A DNA stretch of 64,000 nucleotides from Mesorhizobium sp. SARCC-RB16n. Its GTDB lineage: Bacteria > Pseudomonadota > Alphaproteobacteria > Rhizobiales > Rhizobiaceae. Position numbers and translations under genes: made by a program. The stretch is taken from assembly GCF_008520305.1 (NCBI RefSeq), contig NZ_ML703260.1, positions 34,901 to 98,900 on the forward strand, read 5' to 3'. The notes under the pieces were generated by a model that saw only the letters and a list, made by a program, of their open reading frames with translations, made no database searches and was not told where the DNA came from. Position 1 is the first letter of the stretch; each line of letters starts with the position of its first letter. Below, piece by piece: positions 54,412-62,806 of this stretch.

Positions 54412-55185
54412 ATGGCTGATCCCATTCGCAATTATCAGACGTCGGCGGTGCCCGGCGTCCGCGCCGACATCGACCAGGGTCTGCGCGCGTATATGATCAA
54501 GGTCTACAATCTGATGGGGCTTGGCCTGCTCATCACTGGCCTTGCCGCCATCGGCACGATCATGCTGGCCACCACCACCGACCCGGCCTCGGCCGTCGCG
54601 ACGCTGCCAAGCGGCGAGATGCTGACCTCGTTCGGCTATGCGATCTTCGGTTCGCCGCTGCGCTGGGTTGTCATACTGGCGCCGCTGGCCGCCGTGTTCT
54701 TCCTGTCGTTCAGGATCCAGTCGATGAGCGTCGCCGCCGCGCAGACGACCTTCTGGGTCTATGCCGGCCTGGTCGGCCTGTCGCTGTCGTCGATCTTCCT
54801 GGTCTACACCACGGCAAGCATCTCGCAGACCTTCTTCGCCACCGCCGCGGCCTTCGGCGCGCTGTCGCTGTTCGGCTACACCACCAAGCGCGACCTGACG
54901 GCGATGGGGTCGTTCCTGATCATGGGCGTGTTCGGCATCATTATCGCCATGGTGATCAACATCTTCCTGCAGTCGTCGGCGCTGTCCTTCGCCGTCTCGG
55001 CGATCGGCGTGCTGGTGTTCGCCGGCCTCACCGCCTATGACACGCAGAAGATCAAGGAGATGTATTTCGATGGCGACGCCTCCGACGTCGCCGGCCGCAA
55101 GGCGATCATGGGCGCGCTGAGGCTCTACCTCGACTTCATCAACCTGTTCATGTTCCTGCTCCAGTTCATGGGCGACCGCCGCTAA
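54412..55185 (+). CDS. Bax inhibitor-1 / YccA-family membrane protein
   Basis: 257 aa with seven predicted transmembrane helices. Family landmarks: LRAYMIKVYNLMGLGLLITG, LSLSSIFLVYTTASISQTFF, FGYTTKRDLTAMGSFLIMG, and the terminal TAYDTQKIKEMY followed by ALRLYLDFINLFMFLLQFMG. E. coli YccA modulates FtsH; some family members conduct Ca2+. Neither is established for this protein. Ended by a strong terminator. Confidence 0.94.
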   Translation: MADPIRNYQTSAVPGVRADIDQGLRAYMIKVYNLMGLGLLITGLAAIGTIMLATTTDPASAVATLPSGEMLTSFGYAIFGSPLRWVVILAPLAAVFFLSFRIQSMSVAAAQTTFWVYAGLVGLSLSSIFLVYTTASISQTFFATAAAFGALSLFGYTTKRDLTAMGSFLIMGVFGIIIAMVINIFLQSSALSFAVSAIGVLVFAGLTAYDTQKIKEMYFDGDASDVAGRKAIMGALRLYLDFINLFMFLLQFMGDRR

Positions 55186-55210
55186 GCGGCATTGGACCAT
55201 CAACTTTCAC

Positions 55211-55242
55211 AAGGGCGGCCCAACGGCCGCCCTTTTCTTTTG
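55211..55242 (+). terminator. rho-independent terminator after the Bax-inhibitor-like gene
   Basis: 10-bp perfect stem AAGGGCGGCC-CAAC-GGCCGCCCTT followed by TTCTTTTG, 25 bp after the stop. Confidence 0.88.
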
Positions 55243-55289
55243 TGCGGGCCTCTGCTGTTGTTGGGGCATATAAGAGGTTTGCATAGAGA

Positions 55290-55859
55290 ATGAGCAGTAT
55301 CGTGATCAGGCCGGCAACCCCGGCCGACCTCGACGCCATCACGGAAATCTATGCCGACGCAGTCACCAACGGCACGGCGAGCTATGAGCTGGAGCCGCCC
55401 AGCCGCACCGAGATGGGTACGCGATTCGCCACGCTCGCGGCCGGCGGCTTTCCCTATCTGGTGGCGGAGAAGGACGGCGCCGTGCTCGGCTATGCCTATG
55501 CCGGCACCTTCCGGCCACGCCCGGCCTATCGCTTCATCGTCGAGGATTCGGTCTATGTCGCGCCCGATGCCAAGGGCCAGGGCGTCGGCCTCGAGTTGAT
55601 GCGGAGCCTGGTCGCGGCGGTCGAGGTGGCGGGCTTTCGCCAGATCGTCGCGGTGATCGGCGACGGCCACGCCGACAGCGCCTCGGTCAGGCTGCACGAG
55701 AAGCTCGGCTTCCGCCATTCCGGCTGCCTCGAAGGCTCCGGCTACAAGCACGGGCGCTGGCTGGACACGGTGTTCATGCAGCTATCGCTGAATGGCGGGG
55801 CATCGGTCCTACCCGATCCGGACTCGTTGCCGGAGCGAAAGTTTCAGCAGCAAAAATAA
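55290..55859 (+). CDS. GNAT N-acetyltransferase, phosphinothricin/methionine-sulfoximine type
   Basis: 189 aa. The pattern IRPATPADLDAITEIYADAV, NGTASYELEPPSRTEM, LGYAYAGTFRPRPAYRFIVE, VYVAPDAKGQGVGLELMRSL, and HEKLGFRHSGCLEGSGYKHG matches the PAT/MddA (YncA) subfamily, which acetylates methionine derivatives and glutamate analogues. It is convergent with DUF2794. Confidence 0.92.
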   Translation: MSSIVIRPATPADLDAITEIYADAVTNGTASYELEPPSRTEMGTRFATLAAGGFPYLVAEKDGAVLGYAYAGTFRPRPAYRFIVEDSVYVAPDAKGQGVGLELMRSLVAAVEVAGFRQIVAVIGDGHADSASVRLHEKLGFRHSGCLEGSGYKHGRWLDTVFMQLSLNGGASVLPDPDSLPERKFQQQK

Positions 55860-55863
55860 CAGC

Positions 55864-56250
55864 TTAAACCTGAACCAGCTTCAGCTTGCTGTCGAAGATG
55901 CCGAGCACGCGGCCAAGCTCCTGGCCTCGTTTGAGGATGCGCCCGCCCGCCGCGATGACGGCGAAGGCGCCCTGTTTGCGCGCCAGTTTCGGATCCTTGA
56001 CGATCTGGAACAGCGGCACTTCGCTGGCACGGCGGAAGACGGAAAAGACAGCACGGTCGGTGAGATGATCGATGGCGTAGTCGCGCCATTCATTGGCGGC
56101 GACCATGCGTCCGTAGAGCCTCAGGATCTGGTCCAGTTCGCGCCGGTCGAAGCGGACCGGCTGGTCGAGGCGTTCACGTCGCGCCTCGTGTAGCGGGATC
56201 AATATTGCGGATGCGTCTCCATCCCCCATCCCGCCGCCGTCATCAGTCAT
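55864..56250 (-). CDS. DUF2794 protein
   Basis: 128 aa alphaproteobacterial protein. An acidic/Gly N-terminus leads to the DUF2794 core: VRFDRRELDQILRLYGRMVA, NEWRDYAIDHLTDRAVFSVF, PLFQIVKDPKLARKQGAFAV. The ATG at 56250 marks the family start; the longer frame runs into the non-coding region. Function unknown. Confidence 0.9.
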   Translation of the reverse strand: MTDDGGGMGDGDASAILIPLHEARRERLDQPVRFDRRELDQILRLYGRMVAANEWRDYAIDHLTDRAVFSVFRRASEVPLFQIVKDPKLARKQGAFAVIAAGGRILKRGQELGRVLGIFDSKLKLVQV

Positions 56251-56758
56251 GCCTCGATCCTTCAAAATGAATCTTTGCCAACCAAAGTTGGCCTCTTCGC
56301 ACCGCAATTGCAAGAGCCGGCGAGGCGAAGCCGGCGGTGGCGGTTTCCGTGGCGTCCAGTCACGTTTGTAAAACGCATGTTGGAATTGGTGATGCTCCGC
56401 CACATTTCTGCCTTTTTTTATCCGCGCTCATGCCCCAATGTCCGACGAATTTACCGGCGTTGCCTGAGACGGTTCGGTCCGGCACCGACTCGTAAACCCC
56501 AAGCCCCCCGCCCACGGGTCTGCGTCGGATCGAACCAACCTCGGCCTTTTCCTCGGAAAAGCCAGGTGCGACGATCCCAAAAACCTAAATGACCGGCGTC
56601 AGAAGCAAGCTGACGTCGGTTTTTTCGTTTTGGACCTTTTTTACCCCCCGGCGTAGCGACCCGAAGCGGCCAGCCCCGACATCGCTACTCAATTCTGTCG
56701 ACCGTGCTTGCCATTTGCCGTCTCACTTAATAGGGTGTTAAGTGAAACGGAGACGGCA
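56251..56758 (+). other. region without recognised gene; candidate small-RNA transcript
   Basis: 508 bp between DUF2794 and the XRE-cupin gene. An open frame 56275-56592 exists but has an Arg/Pro-rich composition and no ribosome-binding site. The second half contains strong hairpin-forming sequence (GGCCTTTTCC-TC-GGAAAAGCC, about 56539-56560) and ends with a canonical terminator at 56592-56626 on the plus strand. No protein-coding gene feeds this terminator, so a small RNA starting between about 56350 and 56500 is likely. I cannot assign it to a known family. Confidence 0.45.
56592..56626 (+). terminator. strong orphan rho-independent terminator
   Basis: ACCGGCGTCAG-AAGCAAG-CTGACGTCGGT, an 11-bp stem with one G-T pair, directly followed by TTTTTT. 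Confidence 0.88.
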
Positions 56759-56759
56759 A
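56715..56759 (+). promoter_or_regulatory. nested inverted repeat covering the ribosome-binding site of the XRE-cupin gene
   Basis: Outer arms TTGCCGTCTC (56715-56724) and GAGACGGCAA (56750-56759); inner arms TCACTTAA (56723-56730) and TTAAGTGA (56738-56745). The distal outer arm contains the GGAGA Shine-Dalgarno and reaches the first base of the ATG. The inner palindrome is a likely autoregulatory operator. In RNA the structure could close off translation. Confidence 0.6.
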
Positions 56760-57418
56760 TGCCACGAGCATCGGACTCCACGGCAAAGAAGTTGAATGCT
56801 GAGGCGGCCGCGCCAGAGACCGGCGGTGTCGGCCCTCGCATCAAGGCGTTGCGCACGGCGCGACGCGTCTCGCTGCGCCAGCTCGCCGACATGACGGGGA
56901 CGACGGCGAGCTTCATCAGCCAGCTCGAACGCAATCTGTGCGGCGCCAATACCGGCACGCTGCTCAAGATCGCCGCCGCTCTCGATCTCGGCATCAACGA
57001 TCTGTTCGAGGATAATGCCCGCCCCCTGCACAAGGTGCTGAAGCGCGAGGAGCGGCCGGTCGTTCCTGTCGGCATCCATGGCCGCAAGATGCTTTTGTCG
57101 CGGCGGCCGATCCACCAGTTCGAGGTCTATGCCGGCCATTTCGAAGTGGGTGGCTCGACCGGCGACGACGCCTATGTCCATGGTGGCGAGCACGAAATGT
57201 TCATGGTGCTCAAAGGCACCGTCGAACTGACCCTGGCCGACGAGCGCCACGTGATGCGCGAAGGCGACAGCGTCGAATACGCGACCTCGGTGCCGCACCG
57301 CACGGTCAATGTCGGCGACACGCCGGCGGAAGTGGTCTGGATCATCGCCCCGCCGACTTCGGGCGCACATGAGCTCGATCAATACAGGCCTGGAAACCGC
57401 TCGCATCCGGGTGAATGA
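56759..57418 (+). CDS. XRE-family regulator with C-terminal cupin (PuuR-like)
   Basis: 219 aa. The HTH is at about 28-85 (RIKALRTARRVSLRQLADMT, TASFISQLERNLCGANTGTL). A cupin_2 sensor domain covers about 135-205 (HGGEHEMFMVLKGTVELTLA, MREGDSVEYATSVPHRTVNV). This architecture is that of E. coli PuuR, the putrescine-utilisation repressor. It is 35 bp ahead of a spermidine/putrescine-type transporter operon, so regulation by an imported amine is plausible. The ATG at 56759 has GGAG 7 bp upstream. Confidence 0.92.
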   Translation: MPRASDSTAKKLNAEAAAPETGGVGPRIKALRTARRVSLRQLADMTGTTASFISQLERNLCGANTGTLLKIAAALDLGINDLFEDNARPLHKVLKREERPVVPVGIHGRKMLLSRRPIHQFEVYAGHFEVGGSTGDDAYVHGGEHEMFMVLKGTVELTLADERHVMREGDSVEYATSVPHRTVNVGDTPAEVVWIIAPPTSGAHELDQYRPGNRSHPGE

Positions 57419-57453
57419 CAACAAATGCGAGTTCTGCAATGGGAGAATTGATC

Positions 57454-58524
57454 ATGAGACTGAAACTCGGACATGCGGCGTGCGTCGCCGTGCTTCTGGC
57501 GGCGACGGCCGCGCTCGCACAATCGAAGCCGGTGGCGGGAGAGGTGGCTGAAGGCTCGCTGAAGGGCAAGACGCTGACCTTCGTTTCCTATGGCGGCATC
57601 TACCAGGACGGCCAGGTGGCCGCGCTCAAGGATTTCGTCGACAAATCCGGCGTCAAGCTGCTCAATGATGGCCCGACGGAGATCGCCAAACTGCAGGCGC
57701 AGGTCGAGTCCGGCAATGTCACCTGGGACGTCGTCGATACCGACGACCTGCCGCCCTATGTCTACTGCGGCAAGCTGTTCCAGAAGCTCGATCTGACGAA
57801 GCTCGACGTCTCGAAAATCCCGGAAGGCCAGGTCGGCGAATGCTCGGTGCCGGCGATGAACTACGGTGTCGTGCTGATGTACAACAAGGAAAAGTACGGG
57901 GATAATCCACCCAAGAGCTGGGCCGACTTCTTCGATACCAAAAAATTCCCCGGCGTGCGTGGGATCGACGGTTCCGGCAGCCCGACCGGTGGCCTGCTGG
58001 AACAGGCTTTCAAGGTCGCCGGCGGCGACCCGAAGGCGATGACGGTAGCCGATATCGACAAGGCCATCGATGTGGTCCGCAAGCTCGGCCCCGATACCAT
58101 TTTCTGGAAGACGGGTGCCGAATCACAGCAGCTCGCCGAATCCGGCGAGGCGGACATGCTGATGATGTGGACTGGACGGGCCATGACGGCGGTCAAGAAC
58201 GGCGCGAAATACGCGCCCGCCTGGCAGGACTGGCTGGTCGTGATGGACCAGATGACGATTCCGGTCGGCGTCAAGGATACGGATGCATCCTACGCACTGC
58301 TCAATGCCTATCTCGGCAAGCATGCCCAGGAGACATTGGCGGAGAAGACCTCCTACACGCCGATCAACAACGACGCGCAGCCCAAGGTCGACGCTTCAGT
58401 CGCCGCCTACCTGACCAATACGCCTGAACGCCAGAAGCAGGGCTACAAACAGAACTTCAAGTTCTGGGTCCCGAACTTCGCGGTGGCGCAGGAGAAGTGG
58501 TCGGCGCTGATGGCCGGCAACTGA
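57454..58524 (+). CDS. spermidine/putrescine-type ABC transporter substrate-binding protein
   Basis: 356 aa periplasmic binding protein, family 1 (PotD/YdcS-like). Signal peptide about 1-24 (CVAVLLAATAALA), then GKTLTFVSYGGIYQDGQVAA, NVTWDVVDTDDLPPYVYCGK, VLMYNKEKYGDNPPKSWADF, and MMWTGRAMTAVKNGAKYAPA. The acidic pocket residues typical of polyamine binders cannot be confirmed by eye. The ATG at 57454 has GGGAG 8 bp upstream. Confidence 0.92.
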   Translation: MRLKLGHAACVAVLLAATAALAQSKPVAGEVAEGSLKGKTLTFVSYGGIYQDGQVAALKDFVDKSGVKLLNDGPTEIAKLQAQVESGNVTWDVVDTDDLPPYVYCGKLFQKLDLTKLDVSKIPEGQVGECSVPAMNYGVVLMYNKEKYGDNPPKSWADFFDTKKFPGVRGIDGSGSPTGGLLEQAFKVAGGDPKAMTVADIDKAIDVVRKLGPDTIFWKTGAESQQLAESGEADMLMMWTGRAMTAVKNGAKYAPAWQDWLVVMDQMTIPVGVKDTDASYALLNAYLGKHAQETLAEKTSYTPINNDAQPKVDASVAAYLTNTPERQKQGYKQNFKFWVPNFAVAQEKWSALMAGN

Positions 58525-58547
58525 CCGGCTGAAGGAAACCAAAAGCC

Positions 58548-59411
58548 GTGAGCGCGTCCGAGCCAACCATTCCGGCTGCCGAAAGGCGCTGGGCATGGCG
58601 GCCGTACGCGCTCGCATTGCCGGCGCTGGTCCTGCTCCTGGCGGTGATCGGCTATCCGCTGCTGACCATCGTTGCGCGCAGCCTGTCGGAACCGGAGTGG
58701 GGCCTGCAGAACTATATCTGGTTCTTCAGCGTGCCCATCAATCTCACGGTGCTCCAGCGGACCTTCGTCATTTCGACGTGGGTCACGCTGGTGTGCGTCG
58801 TCTCGGCCTACCCGTACGCCTATCTGATGACCGCGGTCGGGCCGCGCGTTCGGCTGGTGCTGCTCTTATGTGTGCTGATCCCTTTTTGGGTGAGCGGCGT
58901 GGTGCGCACCTTGTCCTGGGTGATCCTGCTGCAGGATTCAGGCGTCATCAACTCGGTCCTGCGGTCGCTCGGTCTCGGCGGCGTCAGGCTGATCCGAACC
59001 CAGACGGGCGTGGTCATCGGCATGGCGCAGGTGCTTTTGCCCTTCATGATCCTGCCGCTCTATTCGGTCATGAAGGGCATCGATCTCAGGCTGATGCGCG
59101 CGGCGCAGAGCCTTGGCGCGCGACCGTTCCGCGCCTTCTTCACCATCTACCTGCCGCTGTCACTGCCAGGCGTCTATGCCGGGGCGATCATCGTCTTCAT
59201 CCTGGCGCTCGGCTTCTACATCACGCCGGCTTTGCTCGGCGGTCCGCGCTCGACCATGCTGTCCACGCTGGTGCAAACACAGGTGCTCAGCCTGCTGCAA
59301 TGGGGCAGGGGCGGTGCGATGGGCGTGGTGCTGCTGGTCACGACCTTCGTGCTGCTGGCGCTCGCCGCGCCCGTGATGCGATCCAAGTACCGTGAGGCGG
59401 GGCGGCACTGA
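58548..59411 (+). CDS. ABC transporter permease, PotB type
   Basis: 287 aa with six transmembrane helices and the cytoplasmic loop RAAQSLGARPFRAFFTIYLP that contacts the ATPase. GTG start at 58548 with AAGGAAA upstream. It overlaps the next permease gene by one base (TGATG). Its order after the binding protein and before the second permease is typical for spermidine/putrescine importers. Confidence 0.92.
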   Translation: MSASEPTIPAAERRWAWRPYALALPALVLLLAVIGYPLLTIVARSLSEPEWGLQNYIWFFSVPINLTVLQRTFVISTWVTLVCVVSAYPYAYLMTAVGPRVRLVLLLCVLIPFWVSGVVRTLSWVILLQDSGVINSVLRSLGLGGVRLIRTQTGVVIGMAQVLLPFMILPLYSVMKGIDLRLMRAAQSLGARPFRAFFTIYLPLSLPGVYAGAIIVFILALGFYITPALLGGPRSTMLSTLVQTQVLSLLQWGRGGAMGVVLLVTTFVLLALAAPVMRSKYREAGRH

Positions 59412-60208
59412 TGGAGATGAAGCCGCTCACGCGCGCCATCCTGGGCCTTGTCTGCCTGCTGGTGGCCATATGGCTGGTGGCGCCGACGTTGGTCGTGGTG
59501 CCGATGTCATTCAACGAGAACAAGTCGCTGGCGTTTCCGCCGCAAGGCTTCTCCTGGCAGTGGTACCAGAATTTTGTCACCAATCCGGATTGGTCGAACA
59601 GCTTCCTCAATTCGCTGAAGGTCGCCTCGATCGTCTCGGTGCTGGCAACGGTGCTCGGAACGCTTGCCGCCTTCGGCCTCGACCGCATGAAAGCGCGGCC
59701 GGCAAACCTTTTGCGCATGCTGATGCTGACGCCGATGGTGGTGCCGGGCGTGGTGCTGGCCATCGGCATCTACGCGGTCTATCTCGATACGCGGCTTGTC
59801 GGCACGCTGCTCGGCTTCGTGCTCGCCCACACCATCCTTGCGCTGCCCTTCGTGCTGATTGCCGTCTCGGCCAATCTCGAAGTGTTCGACAGGCGCCTCG
59901 AGACAGCCGCGGCGAGCCTGGGCGCTGGCGCGCTCACCACGTTTCGCACGGTGACGCTGCCGCTGATTGCGCCGGGCGTGCTGTCGGGCCTGCTGTTCGC
60001 CTTCGCCACTTCCTTCGACGAGATCGTCGTGTCGCTGTTCATCACCAATCCCTACCTCAAGACATTGCCGGTGCAGATCTTTGCTTCCATCACGCGCGAC
60101 GCCGACCCCACGGTAGCGGCCGTCGGCACGATCCTGCTGTTTGCCACCACGATGCTGATCGGCGGCGGCATGCTTCTTCTTGGCCGTGAGCGGAAAGGAC
60201 GCCAATGA
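59411..60208 (+). CDS. ABC transporter permease, PotC type
   Basis: 265 aa with six transmembrane helices. Family features: VVPMSFNENKSLAFPPQGFS near the start, the ATPase-contact loop TAAASLGAGALTTFRTVTLP, and FATSFDEIVVSLFITNPYLK, characteristic of PotC/YdcV. It overlaps the ATPase gene by 4 bp (ATGA, 60205-60208). Confidence 0.93.
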   Translation: MEMKPLTRAILGLVCLLVAIWLVAPTLVVVPMSFNENKSLAFPPQGFSWQWYQNFVTNPDWSNSFLNSLKVASIVSVLATVLGTLAAFGLDRMKARPANLLRMLMLTPMVVPGVVLAIGIYAVYLDTRLVGTLLGFVLAHTILALPFVLIAVSANLEVFDRRLETAAASLGAGALTTFRTVTLPLIAPGVLSGLLFAFATSFDEIVVSLFITNPYLKTLPVQIFASITRDADPTVAAVGTILLFATTMLIGGGMLLLGRERKGRQ

Positions 60209-61341
60209 ATCCGGGGCAAGACAGCAGGGGAAATCCGGGGCAAGACAGCAGGGGCGCGGCGATCGATCTCAGGTCGATCAGCAAGGCCTATGGCAGCTTC
60301 AAGGCGCTGGACGGCGTGTCGCTGCACATCAAGGCCGGCGAGTTCATGACGCTGCTCGGGCCAAGCGGCTCCGGCAAGACGACGACGCTCAACGTCGTCG
60401 CCGGCTTCACCGAGGCCAGCTCCGGCGCGCTGGAGGTGGGCGGCAAGAGCGTCGTCGGCGTGCCGGCGCACAAGCGCAACATCGGCGTGGTGTTCCAGCA
60501 CTACGCGCTGTTCCCGCACATGACGGTGAGCCGCAACGTCGCCTATCCGCTCGCCCTGCGCGGTGTGGCCGGCGCCGAGCGCGAACGCCGCGTGCGCCAG
60601 GCGCTCGACATGGTCAAGATGGCGGATTTCGGCCACCGCTTTCCCAGCGAACTTTCGGGCGGCCAGCAGCAGCGCGTGGCGCTGGCGCGCGCCATCGTCT
60701 TCGATCCGCCGCTGCTGTTGATGGACGAGCCGCTCGGGGCGCTCGACAAGAAGCTGCGCGAATGGCTGCAGCTCGAAATCAAGCGCATCCACCGCGAACT
60801 CGGCACCACCTTCGTCTATGTGACGCACGACCAGGAAGAGGCGCTGGTGCTGTCGGACCGCATCGCCGTGTTCAACCGGGGCCGCATCGAACAGATCGGC
60901 ACCGGGCGCGAGCTGTATGACGAGCCGGCAACGCTTTTCGTCGGCAAGTTCATCGGCGATTCCACCGTGCTGCGGGGGGCCGCCGCCATCTCCGGCGGGG
61001 AGACGGCGATCGAAATAGCCGGCCAGAAGGTAGCGACCGCCAAGCGTCTCGCCAATGGCGGCAGCCCGGTCATGCTGCTGCGGCCCGAAAAGCTGACGCT
61101 CGCCCGCCGTGGTGCCGACGGCGATGGCCGCAACCGGCTCACCGGCCGCATCGGCGAAGCCATCTATCTCGGCTCCGGCTCCAAGTACGAGGTCGATCTG
61201 GCCGACGGCTCCAAAGCCATCGTGCGCTCGACGCTGGAAGCAGACAATTTTGCCATCGGAGACGAGGTCGAGGTGCTGTTCGCCGGCGCCGACGTGAAGC
61301 TGCTCGCCGACGACGACAAGGCCGATCTGACGCTTACCTGA
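60205..61341 (+). CDS. ABC transporter ATP-binding protein, PotA type
   Basis: 378 aa. Walker A GPSGSGKTTTLNVVAGF, Q-loop VFQHYALFPHMTV, signature SELSGGQQQRVALARAIVFD, Walker B LLLMDEPLGALDKKLR, H-loop YVTHDQEEAL. A C-terminal TOBE_2 domain covers about 290-365. The first 17 residues consist of a duplicated octapeptide (NPGQDSRG twice) encoded by a 24-bp tandem repeat. Homologues normally begin close to AIDLRSISKAYG, so this is a recent extension. Confidence 0.94.
   Translation: MNPGQDSRGNPGQDSRGAAIDLRSISKAYGSFKALDGVSLHIKAGEFMTLLGPSGSGKTTTLNVVAGFTEASSGALEVGGKSVVGVPAHKRNIGVVFQHYALFPHMTVSRNVAYPLALRGVAGAERERRVRQALDMVKMADFGHRFPSELSGGQQQRVALARAIVFDPPLLLMDEPLGALDKKLREWLQLEIKRIHRELGTTFVYVTHDQEEALVLSDRIAVFNRGRIEQIGTGRELYDEPATLFVGKFIGDSTVLRGAAAISGGETAIEIAGQKVATAKRLANGGSPVMLLRPEKLTLARRGADGDGRNRLTGRIGEAIYLGSGSKYEVDLADGSKAIVRSTLEADNFAIGDEVEVLFAGADVKLLADDDKADLTLT
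60208..60254 (+). repeat. 24-bp tandem duplication in the 5' end of the PotA-type gene
   Basis: Two copies of a 24-bp unit (AATCCGGGGCAAGACAGCAG plus GGGA), 60208-60231 and 60232-60254 with 23 identical bases. Being a multiple of three, it keeps the frame and duplicates NPGQDSRG. Confidence 0.9.
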
Positions 61342-61362
61342 TTTCGAAACGGATTTCAAAAA

Positions 61363-62748
61363 ATGCAAGCCGAGCACAATGGCGACGTGTCGTTCTGGTA
61401 TGCCGATATCGGGGGCGTGCCGGCCTATAGGCCCTCCTTGCCGGGCGACATCGAAGCCGATGTCTGCATCGTCGGCGCCGGCTACACCGGCCTGTGGACC
61501 GCCTACTATTTGAAGAAGGCGCAGCCTGCGCTGCGCATCGTCATCGTCGAAAAGGAGTTCGCCGGCTTCGGCGCCTCCGGCCGCAATGGCGGCTGGCTGT
61601 CGGGCGGTTTCAGCTGGTCGCGCGAGAAATACGCCAAAACCTCGTCGCGCGGCGCCGTGATCGACATGCAGCGCGCCATGTTCGGCACGGTCGATGAGGT
61701 GATCGCGGTGACGCAAGCCGAGGGCATCGATGCCGATATCCGCCGTGTCGACAACATCACCGTCGCCACCAACGCCGCGCAATTGCAGCGTGCCAGGGCC
61801 GAATACGAGGAGCTGCTGGGTTGGGAGATGCCGCCGGAGCGGCTGGCCTTCCTCGACGCGCAGGAGGCGCGCCGGCGCATCGCCATCGACAAGGTGATGG
61901 GCGCTTTCGTCGTGCGCAACGTCGCGCGTGTACAGCCGGCCAAGCTGGTCCAGGGTCTAGCGGCCGCGGTCGCGCGGCTCGGCGTGCCGATCTACGAGCA
62001 GACGCAGGTGCTGGCGATCGAGAAGGGCAAGGTCACCACCACCAGAGGCATCGTGCGGGCGCAAAAGATCATCCGCGCCACCGAGGGCTTCACGGCGGGC
62101 ATTCCCGGCTACGAGCGTCTCTGGCTGCCGCTGAACAGTGCCATCGTGGTGACCGAGCCGCTGCCGCAAAAACTCTGGGACGCGATCGGCTGGAACGGTT
62201 ACGAGGTGCTGGGCGACGCGGCACACACCTATTGCTATGCGCAGCGCACGCGCGAAGGCCGCATCGCCATGGGCGGCCGCGGCGTGCCCTACCGCTTCGG
62301 CTCGCGCACCGATGTGCGCGGCCAGACCCAGCAGGCGACCATCGACCAATTGCACGAGGTGCTGACCAGGCTGCTGCCGCAGACCAAAGGCGTGCATCTC
62401 GACCACGCCTGGTGCGGCACGCTCGGCGTGCCGCGCGACTGGTGCACGACTTCGGGTTTCGATAGGGAAAGCGGCATCGGCTGGGCCGGCGGCTATGTCG
62501 GGCTCGGTGTTTCCAGCTCCAACCTGTCGGGCCGCACGTTGCGCGACCTAGTGCTTGGCCACGACACCGAGTTGACGCGGCTGCCCTGGGTCAACCGCAC
62601 GGTCAAGAAATGGGAGCCGGAACCGCTGCGATGGCTCGGCGTCCACACCATGTACCAGCTCTATCGCATCGCCGACCGGCGCGAAGCTAACGGCTTGGGC
62701 AGGACCTCACGCCTCGCGGCTTTCGCCGATCGCCTGACCGGACACTGA
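61363..62748 (+). CDS. FAD-dependent amine oxidoreductase, PuuB (gamma-glutamylputrescine oxidase)-like
   Basis: 461 aa DAO-family flavoprotein. The N-terminal FAD site is DVCIVGAGYTGLWTAYYLKK, followed by GFGASGRNGGWLSGG. The middle has ATEGFTAGIPGYERLWLPLN, and the end GIGWAGGYVGLGVSSSNLSG. The SFWYADIGG start and ASGRNGG motif are those of PuuB/OrdL proteins. It is the last gene after the polyamine-type importer, 21 bp downstream of the ATPase, which supports oxidation of an imported amine or its gamma-glutamyl derivative. No puuA, puuC or puuD gene is nearby. Confidence 0.9.
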   Translation: MQAEHNGDVSFWYADIGGVPAYRPSLPGDIEADVCIVGAGYTGLWTAYYLKKAQPALRIVIVEKEFAGFGASGRNGGWLSGGFSWSREKYAKTSSRGAVIDMQRAMFGTVDEVIAVTQAEGIDADIRRVDNITVATNAAQLQRARAEYEELLGWEMPPERLAFLDAQEARRRIAIDKVMGAFVVRNVARVQPAKLVQGLAAAVARLGVPIYEQTQVLAIEKGKVTTTRGIVRAQKIIRATEGFTAGIPGYERLWLPLNSAIVVTEPLPQKLWDAIGWNGYEVLGDAAHTYCYAQRTREGRIAMGGRGVPYRFGSRTDVRGQTQQATIDQLHEVLTRLLPQTKGVHLDHAWCGTLGVPRDWCTTSGFDRESGIGWAGGYVGLGVSSSNLSGRTLRDLVLGHDTELTRLPWVNRTVKKWEPEPLRWLGVHTMYQLYRIADRREANGLGRTSRLAAFADRLTGH

Positions 62749-62806
62749 AAGCACTGGAGGAAGATGTGTAACGGTTCCGTCCGGAATCGCGCCGAACCGC
62801 GTGACG

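Noticed and set aside
56275-56592. 105-aa open frame before the orphan terminator
   Set aside because: Arg/Pro-rich, no ribosome-binding site and no family resemblance; an RNA gene explains the terminator better, though a peptide cannot be excluded.
60052-61782. 576-aa minus-strand open frame
   Set aside because: Antisense to the PotA-type ATPase and neighbouring genes; no supporting signal.
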